NCBI RefSeq assembly: GCF_003465825.1
Contig: NZ_QSBV01000010.1
Coordinates: forward strand, 1 to 64,000
DNA from: Collinsella sp. AF02-46-1
GTDB lineage: Bacteria > Actinomycetota > Coriobacteriia > Coriobacteriales > Coriobacteriaceae
Length of the DNA: 64,000 nt
Direction of reading: 5' to 3'
Part shown: positions 48,246 to 56,796 of the stretch, piece by piece
Layout of the letters: every line of letters begins with the position of its first letter
How positions within the stretch are numbered: the first letter of the stretch is position 1
Program-made: the position numbers and the translations under genes
The notes under the pieces: model-generated
What the model was told of the DNA's origin: nothing
Seen by the model: the letters and a program-made list of their open reading frames with translations, nothing else
The model's database searches: none

Positions 48246-49349
48246 ATGAGCGACAGCAAGCATGTGACGTACGAGGACGCCGGCGTCGATACCGCCGAGG
48301 GCGGCCGCGCCGTCGACGCTATTAAGCAGATGGTCAAGGACACCAACCGCCCCGAGGTCATCGGCGGCATCGGTGGCTTTGGCGGCCTGTTCTCGGCCGC
48401 CGCGCTTAAGGATATGGAAGACCCGATCCTGATTAGCGGCACCGACGGCGTAGGCACCAAGCTCGTGCTCGCCCAGATCATGGACCGTCACGAGACGGTG
48501 GGCCAGGACTTGGTCGCCATGTGCGTCAATGACATTTTGGCTTCGGGCGCCGAGCCGCTGTTCTTCCTGGACTACGTTGCCATCGGTCACATCGAGGCCG
48601 AGCACATGGCAAAGATCATCAAGGGCGTGGCCGATGGCTGCAAGCTCGCGGGCTGCGCGCTCGTGGGCGGCGAGATGGCCGAGCACCCCGGCGTCATGGC
48701 TCCCGCCGACTACGACCTCGCCGGCTTTACCGTGGGCGTCGTCGACCGTCCCAAGATGCTCGACCCCGCGAACGTTCGCCCCGGCGATGTGATCCTGGGT
48801 CTGCCTTCCACCGGCGTGCACTCCAACGGCTACTCGCTCGTGCGCAAGGTCATCGGCGTCGACGGCATCAAACCGGGCACGCCCGAGGCCGCCGCTAAGG
48901 CCGAGGAGCTGAGCCGTCCGCTCGAGGAGCTCGGCGGTGCTTCGCTGGCCGACGCTCTGCTGGCTCCCACGCGCATCTATGTGAAGCCGATTCTGGAGCT
49001 GCTGCGTGGCGACGTCAACGTGCACGCCATTGCTCACATCACCGGTGGCGGCATTACCGAGAACCTCAACCGCGCGCTCGCCGACGATGTCGATGCCGTG
49101 GTCACCCGCAACGGTGCCGAGATGGGCTGGGATATTCCGCCCGTCATCACCTACGTGTCGCGTCAGGCCGAGCTCGCGCCCAACGAGGCATGCAAGACCT
49201 TCAACATGGGCGTCGGCCTGTGCCTGATCGTTGCCCCCGAGGACGAGGCTACCGTGACCGAGGCCCTGGTCGCGCTGGGCGAGAAGCCGTTCCGCGTGGG
49301 CGAGTGCGTCGAGGGTTCCGGTAAGGTCGTGTACTCCGATGAGCGCTAG
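48246..49349 (+). CDS. purM: Phosphoribosylformylglycinamidine cyclo-ligase
   Basis: This 367-residue enzyme closes the imidazole ring to make AIR. GGFGGLFS, SGTDGVGTKL and MCVNDILASGAEPLFFLDY are family signatures, and GLPSTGVHSNGYSLVRKV is complete. Start follows GAGAGGAAGG. It overlaps purN by eleven bases. Confidence 0.98.
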   Translation: MSDSKHVTYEDAGVDTAEGGRAVDAIKQMVKDTNRPEVIGGIGGFGGLFSAAALKDMEDPILISGTDGVGTKLVLAQIMDRHETVGQDLVAMCVNDILASGAEPLFFLDYVAIGHIEAEHMAKIIKGVADGCKLAGCALVGGEMAEHPGVMAPADYDLAGFTVGVVDRPKMLDPANVRPGDVILGLPSTGVHSNGYSLVRKVIGVDGIKPGTPEAAAKAEELSRPLEELGGASLADALLAPTRIYVKPILELLRGDVNVHAIAHITGGGITENLNRALADDVDAVVTRNGAEMGWDIPPVITYVSRQAELAPNEACKTFNMGVGLCLIVAPEDEATVTEALVALGEKPFRVGECVEGSGKVVYSDER

Positions 49350-50037
49350 CGAGCAGATGGCTGCTGCCGAGGGCCTGGGCTTTGTGCCCTACACCCGTCC
49401 GACCGGCACCGATACGGCCGAGCCGCTCAAGATCGGCGTGCTCATCAGCGGCTCTGGCACCAACCTGCAGGCGCTGATTGACCTGATCGCTGCCAGCAAG
49501 CTCAATGCTTCGATTGAGCTGGTGGTGTCGAGCCGTCCTTCGGCCAAGGGGTTGCAGCGTGCCGAGCGTGCGGGTATCCAGACGCTGACGCTGTCCAAGG
49601 ATGTCTATGCCGACCCCATCGCCGCCGACGAGATCATCGCGCACGAGCTGCTCGAGCGCGGCTGCGAGTATGTGGTCATGGCCGGCTACATGCGCATGGT
49701 GCACACGCCGCTGCTGGCGGCGTTTCCCAACCGCGTGGTGAACCTGCATCCGGCGCTGCTGCCGAGCTTTACCGGCGCGCATGCGATCGACGATGCCTTT
49801 GCGCGCGGCGTCAAGGTGACCGGCGTGACCGTGCACTTTGCCAACGAGGTCTACGACAACGGCCCCATCATCGCCCAGCGCGCGCTGGCTGTCGAGGAGG
49901 GCTGGGATGTCGACACGCTCGAGGAACACATCCACGCGATTGAGCACGTACTGTATCCCGAGGTCGTGCAGATGCTCGCCGACGGCCGCGTCCACGTGCT
50001 GGAGAGCGGCAAAGTGGCAATTGATGCGGCACGCTAG
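49339..50037 (+). CDS. purN: Phosphoribosylglycinamide formyltransferase
   Basis: This 232-residue folate-dependent enzyme carries IGVLISGSGTNLQALID, GYMRMV, NLHPALLPSFTGAHAIDDA with the catalytic Asn-His-Asp, and VHFANEVYDNGPII. About 30 residues precede the usual start, so a downstream ATG (49357) is possible. Ends before a terminator. Confidence 0.96.
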   Translation: MSASEQMAAAEGLGFVPYTRPTGTDTAEPLKIGVLISGSGTNLQALIDLIAASKLNASIELVVSSRPSAKGLQRAERAGIQTLTLSKDVYADPIAADEIIAHELLERGCEYVVMAGYMRMVHTPLLAAFPNRVVNLHPALLPSFTGAHAIDDAFARGVKVTGVTVHFANEVYDNGPIIAQRALAVEEGWDVDTLEEHIHAIEHVLYPEVVQMLADGRVHVLESGKVAIDAAR

Positions 50038-50097
50038 TCGCGTGTAAGAGAGTTCGCTGAGCGCTCTTTGGGACGCAAGCGATCGAAAAAAGTTGAT

Positions 50098-50133
50098 AGG
50101 GCTCCGTCCGTATGCGGGCGGGGCTCTTTTTGT
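50098..50133 (+). terminator. Terminator of purFMN
   Basis: GGGCTCCGTCCG and CGGGCGGGGCTC flank a tight loop, followed by T5. Confidence 0.8.
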
Positions 50134-50165
50134 GTGGCCTCTCAAGTTTGCTATACTGCTAGCAA
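50130..50165 (+). promoter_or_regulatory. Promoter and operator of the toxin-antitoxin pair
   Basis: TTGTGT (50130-50135) and TATACT (50152-50157) are 16 bp apart. The inverted repeat TTGCTA (50148-50153) and TAGCAA (50160-50165) overlaps the -10, as expected for autorepression by the antitoxin or complex. Confidence 0.5.
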
Positions 50166-50181
50166 GCAGAGAGGAGTCGCC

Positions 50182-50526
50182 ATGGCAACAGCAACAGTGC
50201 AGCTCAACACGCGAATCGACCCTATGCTCAAGGCTGGCGGCGATGCGGTCCTGACTCGCAATGGGCTGGGGTCGAGTGACGCTATTCGTGCGCTTTGGAC
50301 CTACCTTGTCGAGCATCAGACGTTGCCAGGATTTATGGTGGAGGATAGGTGCGAGGCACCCCGTGCGGAGAGTCTGGCCGAGCAGGGATGCGGGCTGGCT
50401 TTTTTCTCATTGGGGTTGAGCGCGGCGGATTTTGCGCCAGCTGAATCATCGGCAGACAACTGGGGTGCCGTACGCGACGACATGTACGATGCGATGATCG
50501 CTGGCATAGAGGCGAATTGCCGATGA
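50182..50526 (+). CDS. RelB/DinJ-type antitoxin
   Basis: This 114-residue protein has an N-terminal ribbon-helix-helix-like stretch TVQLNTRIDPMLKAGGDAVLTRNGLGSSDAIRALW typical of RelB/DinJ antitoxins and a longer C-terminal part presumably binding the toxin. Start follows GAGGAG. The end overlaps the PIN gene by four bases (ATGA), implying coupling. Confidence 0.82.
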   Translation: MATATVQLNTRIDPMLKAGGDAVLTRNGLGSSDAIRALWTYLVEHQTLPGFMVEDRCEAPRAESLAEQGCGLAFFSLGLSAADFAPAESSADNWGAVRDDMYDAMIAGIEANCR

Positions 50527-50990
50527 TTGCGGCAAAACGACTCTTGGTAGACACAAACGTTTGGCTCGATTATTACCTGCAAGAGGGAGCGTTCGACGAG
50601 GCGAAAAGATTGATTGAGTTGGCCGAGGCGGGAAAGATTGACCTTCTGTACGCGCCAACGACGGCAAAGGACCTGTTCTACATTGTGCCGCGGCGTCTAG
50701 CTCAGCGGAATGTGAATGGGGTTAACGCTCCGTTCGGTCCGGCTGCATGGGCCTGTATCGAGCATATGATGCAGGTGGCAACGGCTTCTCCGCTTTCGTT
50801 GGCGGAATGCGAGATGGCGCGTATGCTTGGCAAGCGTATGCCGGACCTTGAGGACAATCTCATCATTGCATCGGGCGATACGGCGGATGTCGACTACGTA
50901 ATCACGAGCGACCGACGCATGTTGGAGGCGATGCCCGAGGTATGCTTGACGCCCGCGCGCGCACTCGAGCTCATCGGGATCCTCGGCTAA
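50523..50990 (+). CDS. PIN-domain toxin
   Basis: This 155-residue protein is a VapC-like ribonuclease toxin: LLVDTNVWLDYY at the start, and DLEDNLIIASG and VDYVITSDRRM later, give the acidic PIN residues. The partner is a RelB/DinJ-like antitoxin rather than the usual VapB. ATG 50523 is used (overlap ATGA); an upstream TTG is weaker. Active, but target unknown. Confidence 0.85.
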   Translation: MIAAKRLLVDTNVWLDYYLQEGAFDEAKRLIELAEAGKIDLLYAPTTAKDLFYIVPRRLAQRNVNGVNAPFGPAAWACIEHMMQVATASPLSLAECEMARMLGKRMPDLEDNLIIASGDTADVDYVITSDRRMLEAMPEVCLTPARALELIGILG

Positions 50991-51055
50991 CCTTGCATAC
51001 TCCGTTTCGCTATCATATTGAGCATTGTGGCCCTCATGCAACTTTGGAGGACGAT

Positions 51056-51520
51056 ATGGCGGATAACGAAGCGCTGTTTACGCCTGAGCTGGTGTTTTTT
51101 GATTGGGAGTGTGCGACGCCTGATGAGGTGTTTGCGCGACTCGAAGGCGAACTTGCTCCACGCGGCTACATTGGCACCGGTTGGCTCGACGCCGTCCGCA
51201 CGCGCGAGGATGCCTATCCCACAGGGCTTGCCATGCCGGCGGCCAACATTGCCATCCCGCATACCGATCCGGGGTTTGTGGCTAAGCCCTACATCGCGGT
51301 GGTGAAGCCGGCCACGCCCGTGACATTCAATGCTATGGCGGGCATGGGTGCCCCTGTGCCGGCGCAGATCGTCATCAACTTGGGCATTGCCGAGCCGGGC
51401 GGCCAGGTCGAGGCTCTGCAAGCGCTTATGAATATCTTTATGGACGCGGACACCGCGGCCGATGTGCTCGGCCAGACCACGCCCCAAGGCATGGTCGAAG
51501 CCATCCGCCGCCACTTTTAA
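51056..51520 (+). CDS. Orphan PTS IIA, fructose/galactitol-type
   Basis: This 154-residue EIIA has the phosphorylated-His motif ANIAIPHTDPG in a GatA/FruA-like fold. No IIB or IIC is adjacent, so it may serve a distant permease or act as a regulator. ATG 51056 follows GGAGG. It follows the PIN gene by 65 bases. Confidence 0.88.
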   Translation: MADNEALFTPELVFFDWECATPDEVFARLEGELAPRGYIGTGWLDAVRTREDAYPTGLAMPAANIAIPHTDPGFVAKPYIAVVKPATPVTFNAMAGMGAPVPAQIVINLGIAEPGGQVEALQALMNIFMDADTAADVLGQTTPQGMVEAIRRHF

Positions 51521-51523
51521 ATC

Positions 51524-51559
51524 CGGCCCCTGGGGACGTTCCTTTTGTCGCGGGGGCCG
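51524..51559. repeat. Small palindrome with GGGGACG core
   Basis: CGGCCCC and GGGGCCG flank TGGGGACGTTCCTTTTG, a sequence type related to the other intergenic palindromes. It probably also ends the PTS IIA mRNA. Confidence 0.55.
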
Positions 51560-51608
51560 CGTTGTGACACAATGGCGTTTGTTCGATTCGTTATGCGAAA
51601 GGCCAACT

Positions 51609-52829
51609 ATGGCAAATAAGAAAAAGAACTCCGAGGCCGCGCCGACGCCCGAGCAGCAGACTCGCGCTGCCTCCAGCTCTCGTAAGAAGCAGCGCAAGAC
51701 GTACGTGTCTAAGACCGTCAAGATTGTTCTGGTGGTTATCGGCGTGCTGGCAATGTTGCTTTCCGTCTCGGCCATGGCGTGCTCCGGTCTTATGTCGCAG
51801 ACCGAGGACACCTCGGGCTACAAGCTCACCGGCGGCGTTGCCGCCACCATCAACGGCACCAACCTCACCGAGGATACCGTGACCAAGCAGATCATGAGCA
51901 TGCGCACGTCCTATGGTTATACCAAGGACAAGGATTGGGCGCAGTACCTGGTCAACAACGACCTTACGCCCAAGAAGTACCGCAAGCAACTCATCGACTC
52001 CTACACGCAGCAGATTCTGCTTCAACAGGCACAGAAGGAGAACGGCGTGACGGTGTCGGACGAGGAGGTCGAGAAGGCTTGGAAGGACGCGTGCAAGAGC
52101 GCGGGCGGCGCCAAGACCTTTAAGAAGACGCTTAAGACCTACGGCTACACCGAGGACACCTACAAGGATTCGCTCAAGGAGAGTCTGGCGCAGCAGAAGC
52201 TCAAGGATGCCGTGGCACCCACCAGCAAGCCCAAGGACAGCGAGATTGTCGATTACATCAATGAGAACCTGTCCAACTACAATGACGCCCGTCGTTCGTC
52301 GAATATCCTGATCAAGGTCGATTCTGATGCTTCCGACGAGGACAAGGCCGCCGCCAAGGCCAAGGCGCAGGAGTGCCTGGACAAGATTAACTCCGGCGAG
52401 CTGAGCTTTGAGGACGCCGTAAAGCAGTACTCCGACGATACCGGCTCCAAGGATAAGAAGGGCGATGTGGGCTGGGACAAGCTCACCACCTTCGTCGACA
52501 GCTATCAGGCGGCGCTCGAAGGCCTTAACAAGGGCGACGTGAGCGACGTCGTCGAGTCGACGTATGGTTACCACATCATCAAGTGCACCGACTACTTCCA
52601 TGTCGATAGCCAGGTCGATGACATTAAACAGGTGCCCAAGGACATCAAGAAGTACGTCTCCAACGTGGTGAAGACGCAGGCGGCAAGCGCCGCGTACAGC
52701 GATTGGCTGGAGCAGTACAAAAAAGATGCCGACATCACCGTCAACCCCATGCCCAAGGACGTGCCCTATAACGTGAGCCTGAAGGGCGTCACCAAGAGTT
52801 CGACCGACGATTCGTCGATGACTAAGTAA
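51609..52829 (+). CDS. Membrane-anchored parvulin-type peptidyl-prolyl isomerase
   Basis: This 406-residue foldase has a charged N-terminus, one membrane helix (about 37-60) and a SurA/PrsA-like N-terminal domain, then a parvulin domain (about 228-335) with the patterns NILIKV, LSFEDAVKQYSDDTGS, KGDVGWD and YGYHIIKC. It assists folding of exported proteins such as pilins and GH31. The Cys in the membrane segment is not a good lipobox. Confidence 0.88.
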   Translation: MANKKKNSEAAPTPEQQTRAASSSRKKQRKTYVSKTVKIVLVVIGVLAMLLSVSAMACSGLMSQTEDTSGYKLTGGVAATINGTNLTEDTVTKQIMSMRTSYGYTKDKDWAQYLVNNDLTPKKYRKQLIDSYTQQILLQQAQKENGVTVSDEEVEKAWKDACKSAGGAKTFKKTLKTYGYTEDTYKDSLKESLAQQKLKDAVAPTSKPKDSEIVDYINENLSNYNDARRSSNILIKVDSDASDEDKAAAKAKAQECLDKINSGELSFEDAVKQYSDDTGSKDKKGDVGWDKLTTFVDSYQAALEGLNKGDVSDVVESTYGYHIIKCTDYFHVDSQVDDIKQVPKDIKKYVSNVVKTQAASAAYSDWLEQYKKDADITVNPMPKDVPYNVSLKGVTKSSTDDSSMTK

Positions 52830-52833
52830 TCAT

Positions 52834-52860
52834 GGGGCGGCGCTCGTGCGAGTGCCGCCC
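52834..52860 (+). terminator. Hairpin before the YqeY gene
   Basis: GGGCGGCGCTCG and GAGTGCCGCCC form a GC-rich hairpin without a T tract, so it may be an attenuator. Confidence 0.4.
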
Positions 52861-52883
52861 GCACTATTGAGGAGGATTTGCAG

Positions 52884-53327
52884 ATGACCAACGAAGAACT
52901 GCAGAAGGAAATGATCGCGGCCATGAAGGCTAAGGACAAGGTTCGCCTGTCCATCATTCGCCAGGTCAAGGCCGAGGTGAAGAATATCGAGGTTAACGAG
53001 CGCCGCGATGTGACCGAGGAAGACGTCAACAGCATGATCAAGCGTCTGATTAAGCAGACGAGCGAGACGCTGGAAATGTCCATCAAGGCCGGCACCGACC
53101 AAGAGCGTACCGACAACCTGACCGAGCAGGTCAAGATTCTGGAGAGCCTTCTGCCCGCGCAGGTTTCGGGCGAGGAGCTCGAGGCCCTGATCGAGCAGGT
53201 CATCGCCGAGCTGGGCGCCACGTCCAAGAAGCAGATGGGCCAGGTCATGGGCGCTCTGGGTAAGGCCACTGGCGGCAACTTCGATAAGCCGGCAGCAGCA
53301 AAGATCGTTGGAGCCAAACTCGCGTAG
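52884..53327 (+). CDS. GatB/YqeY domain protein
   Basis: This 147-residue protein is a stand-alone YqeY domain, helical throughout, related to the C-terminal part of GatB. KDKVRLSIIRQVKAEVKN and LESLLPAQVSGEELEALI match; its role is unclear. Start follows GGAGG. Confidence 0.9.
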   Translation: MTNEELQKEMIAAMKAKDKVRLSIIRQVKAEVKNIEVNERRDVTEEDVNSMIKRLIKQTSETLEMSIKAGTDQERTDNLTEQVKILESLLPAQVSGEELEALIEQVIAELGATSKKQMGQVMGALGKATGGNFDKPAAAKIVGAKLA

Positions 53328-53356
53328 GGACCGAGCGGCATATAGTTGATGTTGAG

Positions 53357-53389
53357 GGGGCGTGACCATTGCGGTCGCGCCCCTTTTTT
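53357..53389 (+). terminator. Terminator of the YqeY gene
   Basis: GGGGCGTGACC pairs with GGTCGCGCCCC, followed by T6. Confidence 0.85.
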
Positions 53390-53402
53390 GATGGCAGCTG
53401 AA

Positions 53403-53479
53403 GGGCACTCATTGGGGACAGACTTAAATGAGTGCCCACTTCCCGGGTACTCATTTAAGTCTGTCCCCAATGAGTGCCC
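53403..53479. repeat. 77-bp palindrome with 31-bp perfect arms
   Basis: The arms 53403-53433 and 53449-53479 are exact reverse complements, with the GGGGACAG core and a loop of 15 bases. It lies between the YqeY terminator and the amino acid ABC operon. Confidence 0.9.
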
Positions 53480-53599
53480 GAGTGCCCAATGAGTGGGTGG
53501 AAGATTGCGGGTTCTTTACGGGAATGTAGTGTGGGCTGCGGAAACGTGGTTCTTTCCGTACAATAGTTCAACTCGTGTAAACGCAGGGAAGGGACATTC

Positions 53600-54331
53600 A
53601 TGGCAGACATGATCGAGATCAAGCATCTCAACAAGTACTTTGGCGACCTGCATGTGCTCAAAGATATCAATCTCACCGTCAAGCGCGGCGAGAAGCTCGT
53701 AATGATCGGGCCTTCCGGTTCGGGTAAGTCGACGCTCATCCGTTGCGTCGATTATCTGGAGGAGCCCACTTCGGGCGAGGTCGTCATCGACGGTACGCCG
53801 CTCACAAAAAAGAATCACCTGGAGATGGCTCGCAAGTATAGTTCCATGGTGTTTCAGCAGTTCAACCTGTATCCCAACATGACGGTGCTGGGCAACCTGA
53901 CGCTCGCGCCCATCAAGCTGCAAAAGAAGAGCAAGGAGGAGGCGACCGAGATCGCCATCGCCGCGCTCAAGCGCGTCGGTATGGCGCATAAGGCCGGCGA
54001 GTATCCGCAGAACCTCTCGGGCGGTCAGCAGCAGCGCATCGCCATCGCCCGTGCCCTGTGCACCAAGCAGCCCATCATCCTGTTTGACGAGCCGACCTCG
54101 GCGCTCGACCCCGAGATGGTCCAGGAGGTTCTGGACGTTATGATTGAGCTCGCGCAGGAGGACATCACCATGATCTGCGTGACGCATGAGATGGGCTTTG
54201 CGCGCCAGGTGGCCGACCGCGTCATCTTTATGGAGGACGGCCGCATTCTGGAGGAGGGCACGCCCGAGCACTTCTTCGATAACCCCGAGAACCCGCGCTG
54301 CCGCGAGTTCCTGTCCAAGATTCTGCACTAG
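53600..54331 (+). CDS. Polar amino acid ABC transporter ATPase
   Basis: This 243-residue ATPase has Walker [18 protein letters not shown] and Walker [12 protein letters not shown], closest to GlnQ-type proteins. It powers uptake with the two permeases at 55241 and 55991. Start follows GGGAAGGG. It leads a four-gene operon. Confidence 0.96.
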   Translation: MADMIEIKHLNKYFGDLHVLKDINLTVKRGEKLVMIGPSGSGKSTLIRCVDYLEEPTSGEVVIDGTPLTKKNHLEMARKYSSMVFQQFNLYPNMTVLGNLTLAPIKLQKKSKEEATEIAIAALKRVGMAHKAGEYPQNLSGGQQQRIAIARALCTKQPIILFDEPTSALDPEMVQEVLDVMIELAQEDITMICVTHEMGFARQVADRVIFMEDGRILEEGTPEHFFDNPENPRCREFLSKILH

Positions 54332-54339
54332 GCGCGGTG

Positions 54340-55215
54340 ATGGACATGACGGATATGACGAGGGCGGCCGTGTCGCGCCGTCACTTTTTGCAGCTGGCGG
54401 GCGCCGGCATGCTTGCGCTGACGGGGACCGCGCTTACCGGTTGCGGCAACTCCACCAGCGGCGAGGGCTCCGACAAGGGGTCCAAGCTTGCGGCCATTAA
54501 GTCGCGTGGACATCTGAATGCCGGCGTCAAGAAGGACGTTCCCGGCTATGGCTATTACGACACCGCCAAGGGCCGCTTTGAGGGCATGGAAGTCGATTTG
54601 TGCTACCAGATCGCCGCTGCCGTCTTTGGCGTGAGCTACAAGGAGGCCCGCGCCCAGGAGCTTGTCGAGTTTACCGACGTAACGCCCAAGACGCGCGGCC
54701 CGCTGATCGATAACGGCCAACTCGACGTGGTCGCGGCGACCTACACCATCACCGACGAGCGCAAGAAGAGCTGGGATTTCTCGACGCCGTACCGCACCGA
54801 CTACGTGGGACTCATGGTCAAGAAGCGTTCGGGCTTTACCTCGATTGAGGACTTGGACGGCAAGGTCATTGGCGTGAGCCAGGGTGCCACCACGCAGGGG
54901 CTGATCGAGCAGATGATCAAGGACAACGGCTTTAGCTGCAAGCCCGAGTTTAGGGCCTTTAGCGGCTACCCCATCATCAAGAGTTCGCTCGACGCCGGCA
55001 ATATCGACGTCTTTGCCATGGACCGCTCTACGCTGGCAGGCTACATGAACGAGACCGTCGAGCTGCTGCAGCCCGAGGTCAAGTTTGGCGAGCAGGGCTA
55101 CGGCGTGGCGACCAAGAAGGGCTGCGACCTTTCGGCCGTGGTCGATCAGGTGATTTGCGATCGTCTGGCCGACGGCTGGCTCGACCAAGAGGTCAAGACC
55201 TGGGGTCTTGTATAG
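54340..55215 (+). CDS. Amino acid ABC transporter substrate-binding lipoprotein
   Basis: This 291-residue protein is the extracellular binding protein. Its N-terminus combines a twin-arginine motif (SRRHFLQLAG) with a lipobox LTGC, so it may be Tat-exported and lipidated. The SBP-bac-3 fold follows, with VDLCYQIAAAVFG, GQLDVVAATYTIT and ERKKSWDFSTPY. ATG 54340 is preferred to a GTG one codon earlier; ribosome site is weak, consistent with coupling to the ATPase gene. Confidence 0.92.
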   Translation: MDMTDMTRAAVSRRHFLQLAGAGMLALTGTALTGCGNSTSGEGSDKGSKLAAIKSRGHLNAGVKKDVPGYGYYDTAKGRFEGMEVDLCYQIAAAVFGVSYKEARAQELVEFTDVTPKTRGPLIDNGQLDVVAATYTITDERKKSWDFSTPYRTDYVGLMVKKRSGFTSIEDLDGKVIGVSQGATTQGLIEQMIKDNGFSCKPEFRAFSGYPIIKSSLDAGNIDVFAMDRSTLAGYMNETVELLQPEVKFGEQGYGVATKKGCDLSAVVDQVICDRLADGWLDQEVKTWGLV

Positions 55216-55240
55216 GCGCATCGTCCAAGGAAGGAATCAA

Positions 55241-55987
55241 ATGCTCGAAGGATTATTTGACGCCGACCGTTGGTCGACGACATTTCAAAACATGGGGCCC
55301 TTCTGGGAGGGCTTTGGCGTGACGCTACAGGTGGTCGTTGCCGGTCTGCTGCTGTCGCTGGTGCTGGGCACGCTGCTGGGTGTGTTCTCGACCACCCGTT
55401 CGCGCGTGCTGCGCGCCATAAGCCGCGTGTACGTGGAGTTTTACCAGAACACCCCGTTGCCCGTGCAGGTGCTCTTTATGTACATGGCTGGTCCGCAGTT
55501 TTTGCAGGCCATAACCGGTGCCGACCAGCCGGTGCGCATCGCGCCGTTCGTGCTGGGCTTCTTGGGCGTGGGCCTGTATCACGCGGCCTACATCTCGGAG
55601 GTTATCCGCACCGGTATCGAGGCGGTTCCGCGCGGTCAGATGGAGGCGGCGCAGAGCCAGGGCTTCACCCGTGCGCAGGCGTACTGGTACATCGTGCTGC
55701 CCCAGACATTCAAGATCATTCTGCCGCCGCTGTGTAACCAGGCGCTCAACCTGGTCAAGAACACGTCGGTGCTGGCGCTTGTGGCCGGCGGCGACCTTAT
55801 GTACCGTTCCGACAACTTTGTGAGTCTGTACGGTTACCTGCAGGGATACATCGTCTGCTGCCTTATGTACTTCATCATCTGCTTTCCGCTCGCCATGCTG
55901 GTGCAGTGGCTCGAGCGCCGCTCCAAGGAGCGTCCGCGCGGCGTGAGCCTGGCCGAGCTGGGGCTCGACAACGTAGAGGAGGCCTAG
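55241..55987 (+). CDS. Amino acid ABC transporter permease (first)
   Basis: This 248-residue inner-membrane protein carries five helices and the EAA-type motif SEVIRTGIEAVPRGQMEAAQSQGF. ATG 55241 follows AAGGAAGGA; a longer frame from 55208 overlaps the binding-protein gene without a site. Confidence 0.94.
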   Translation: MLEGLFDADRWSTTFQNMGPFWEGFGVTLQVVVAGLLLSLVLGTLLGVFSTTRSRVLRAISRVYVEFYQNTPLPVQVLFMYMAGPQFLQAITGADQPVRIAPFVLGFLGVGLYHAAYISEVIRTGIEAVPRGQMEAAQSQGFTRAQAYWYIVLPQTFKIILPPLCNQALNLVKNTSVLALVAGGDLMYRSDNFVSLYGYLQGYIVCCLMYFIICFPLAMLVQWLERRSKERPRGVSLAELGLDNVEEA

Positions 55988-55990
55988 CGC

Positions 55991-56629
55991 ATGGAAATCT
56001 TCAACGCGACCAACCTGCTCTACATTTGGGGCGGCTTTGTTAAGACCATAGAGATCTCGGCGCTGTCGATCTTTTTCTCGCTCATCTTTGGCACGGTCCT
56101 GGCGCTCGTTAAAAGCTATGCGCCCCGCCCATTCCGTATTTTGGTGAGCGCCTATATCGAGCTGTTCCGTTGCACGCCGAACCTGCTGTGGATCCTGTTC
56201 ATCTACTTTACGGTGCAGGGTTTGGACATTGTGATTTCGACCATCGCCTTTACGCTGTTTACCAGCGCTGTTATGGCCGAGATTGTGCGCGGCGGCCTCA
56301 ACTCGATTCCGCGCGGCCAGTTTGAGGCGGCGCAGAGCCAGGGCTTCGGCTTCTTTGCCACCATGCGCTACATCATTCTGCCGCAGACGTTTAAGACGAT
56401 CATTCCGGCGTTGTTTAGCCAGTGCACGACCGTCATTAAGGACAGCTCGTATCTTTCGGGCATTAACGTGGCCGAGCTCATGTACACGGCAAACGTCGTG
56501 ATGGCCCATGCGATCGATCTGTCGCAGGTGCTTATGCTCTACGGCCTGGTGTTTGCGATGTACTTTGTGCTCAACTTTGGTATTTCGCTGCTGGTTCGAG
56601 CTTACCAACGCCGCATCGTAGCCGCATAG
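55991..56629 (+). CDS. Amino acid ABC transporter permease (second)
   Basis: This 212-residue permease starts three bases after the first and has the EAA motif AEIVRGGLNSIPRGQFEAAQSQGF. The two should form a heterodimeric channel with the ATPase at 53600. Confidence 0.94.
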   Translation: MEIFNATNLLYIWGGFVKTIEISALSIFFSLIFGTVLALVKSYAPRPFRILVSAYIELFRCTPNLLWILFIYFTVQGLDIVISTIAFTLFTSAVMAEIVRGGLNSIPRGQFEAAQSQGFGFFATMRYIILPQTFKTIIPALFSQCTTVIKDSSYLSGINVAELMYTANVVMAHAIDLSQVLMLYGLVFAMYFVLNFGISLLVRAYQRRIVAA

Positions 56630-56735
56630 CCTGGCTTTCCCTGGCACCCAACCTTGGCCTTCAAACCGTCGCTCGCGTACCAAAGTACGCGTCGCTCCTC
56701 TTTCAGGCCAATCTTGGGCACCAGGAAAACCCAGG
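56630..56735. repeat. 106-bp imperfect palindrome after the amino acid ABC operon
   Basis: The left part (56630-56664) with CCTGG and CACCCAACCTTGGCC pairs with the right part (56701-56735), and an inner GCGTACCAAAGTACGC hairpin sits in the middle. It may end the operon. Confidence 0.75.
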
Positions 56736-56796
56736 TACGGTATCGTGGGAATAAGAGATAAACAGCCCTTTTCTCATTTGTTAGAAAGGAATCGCG

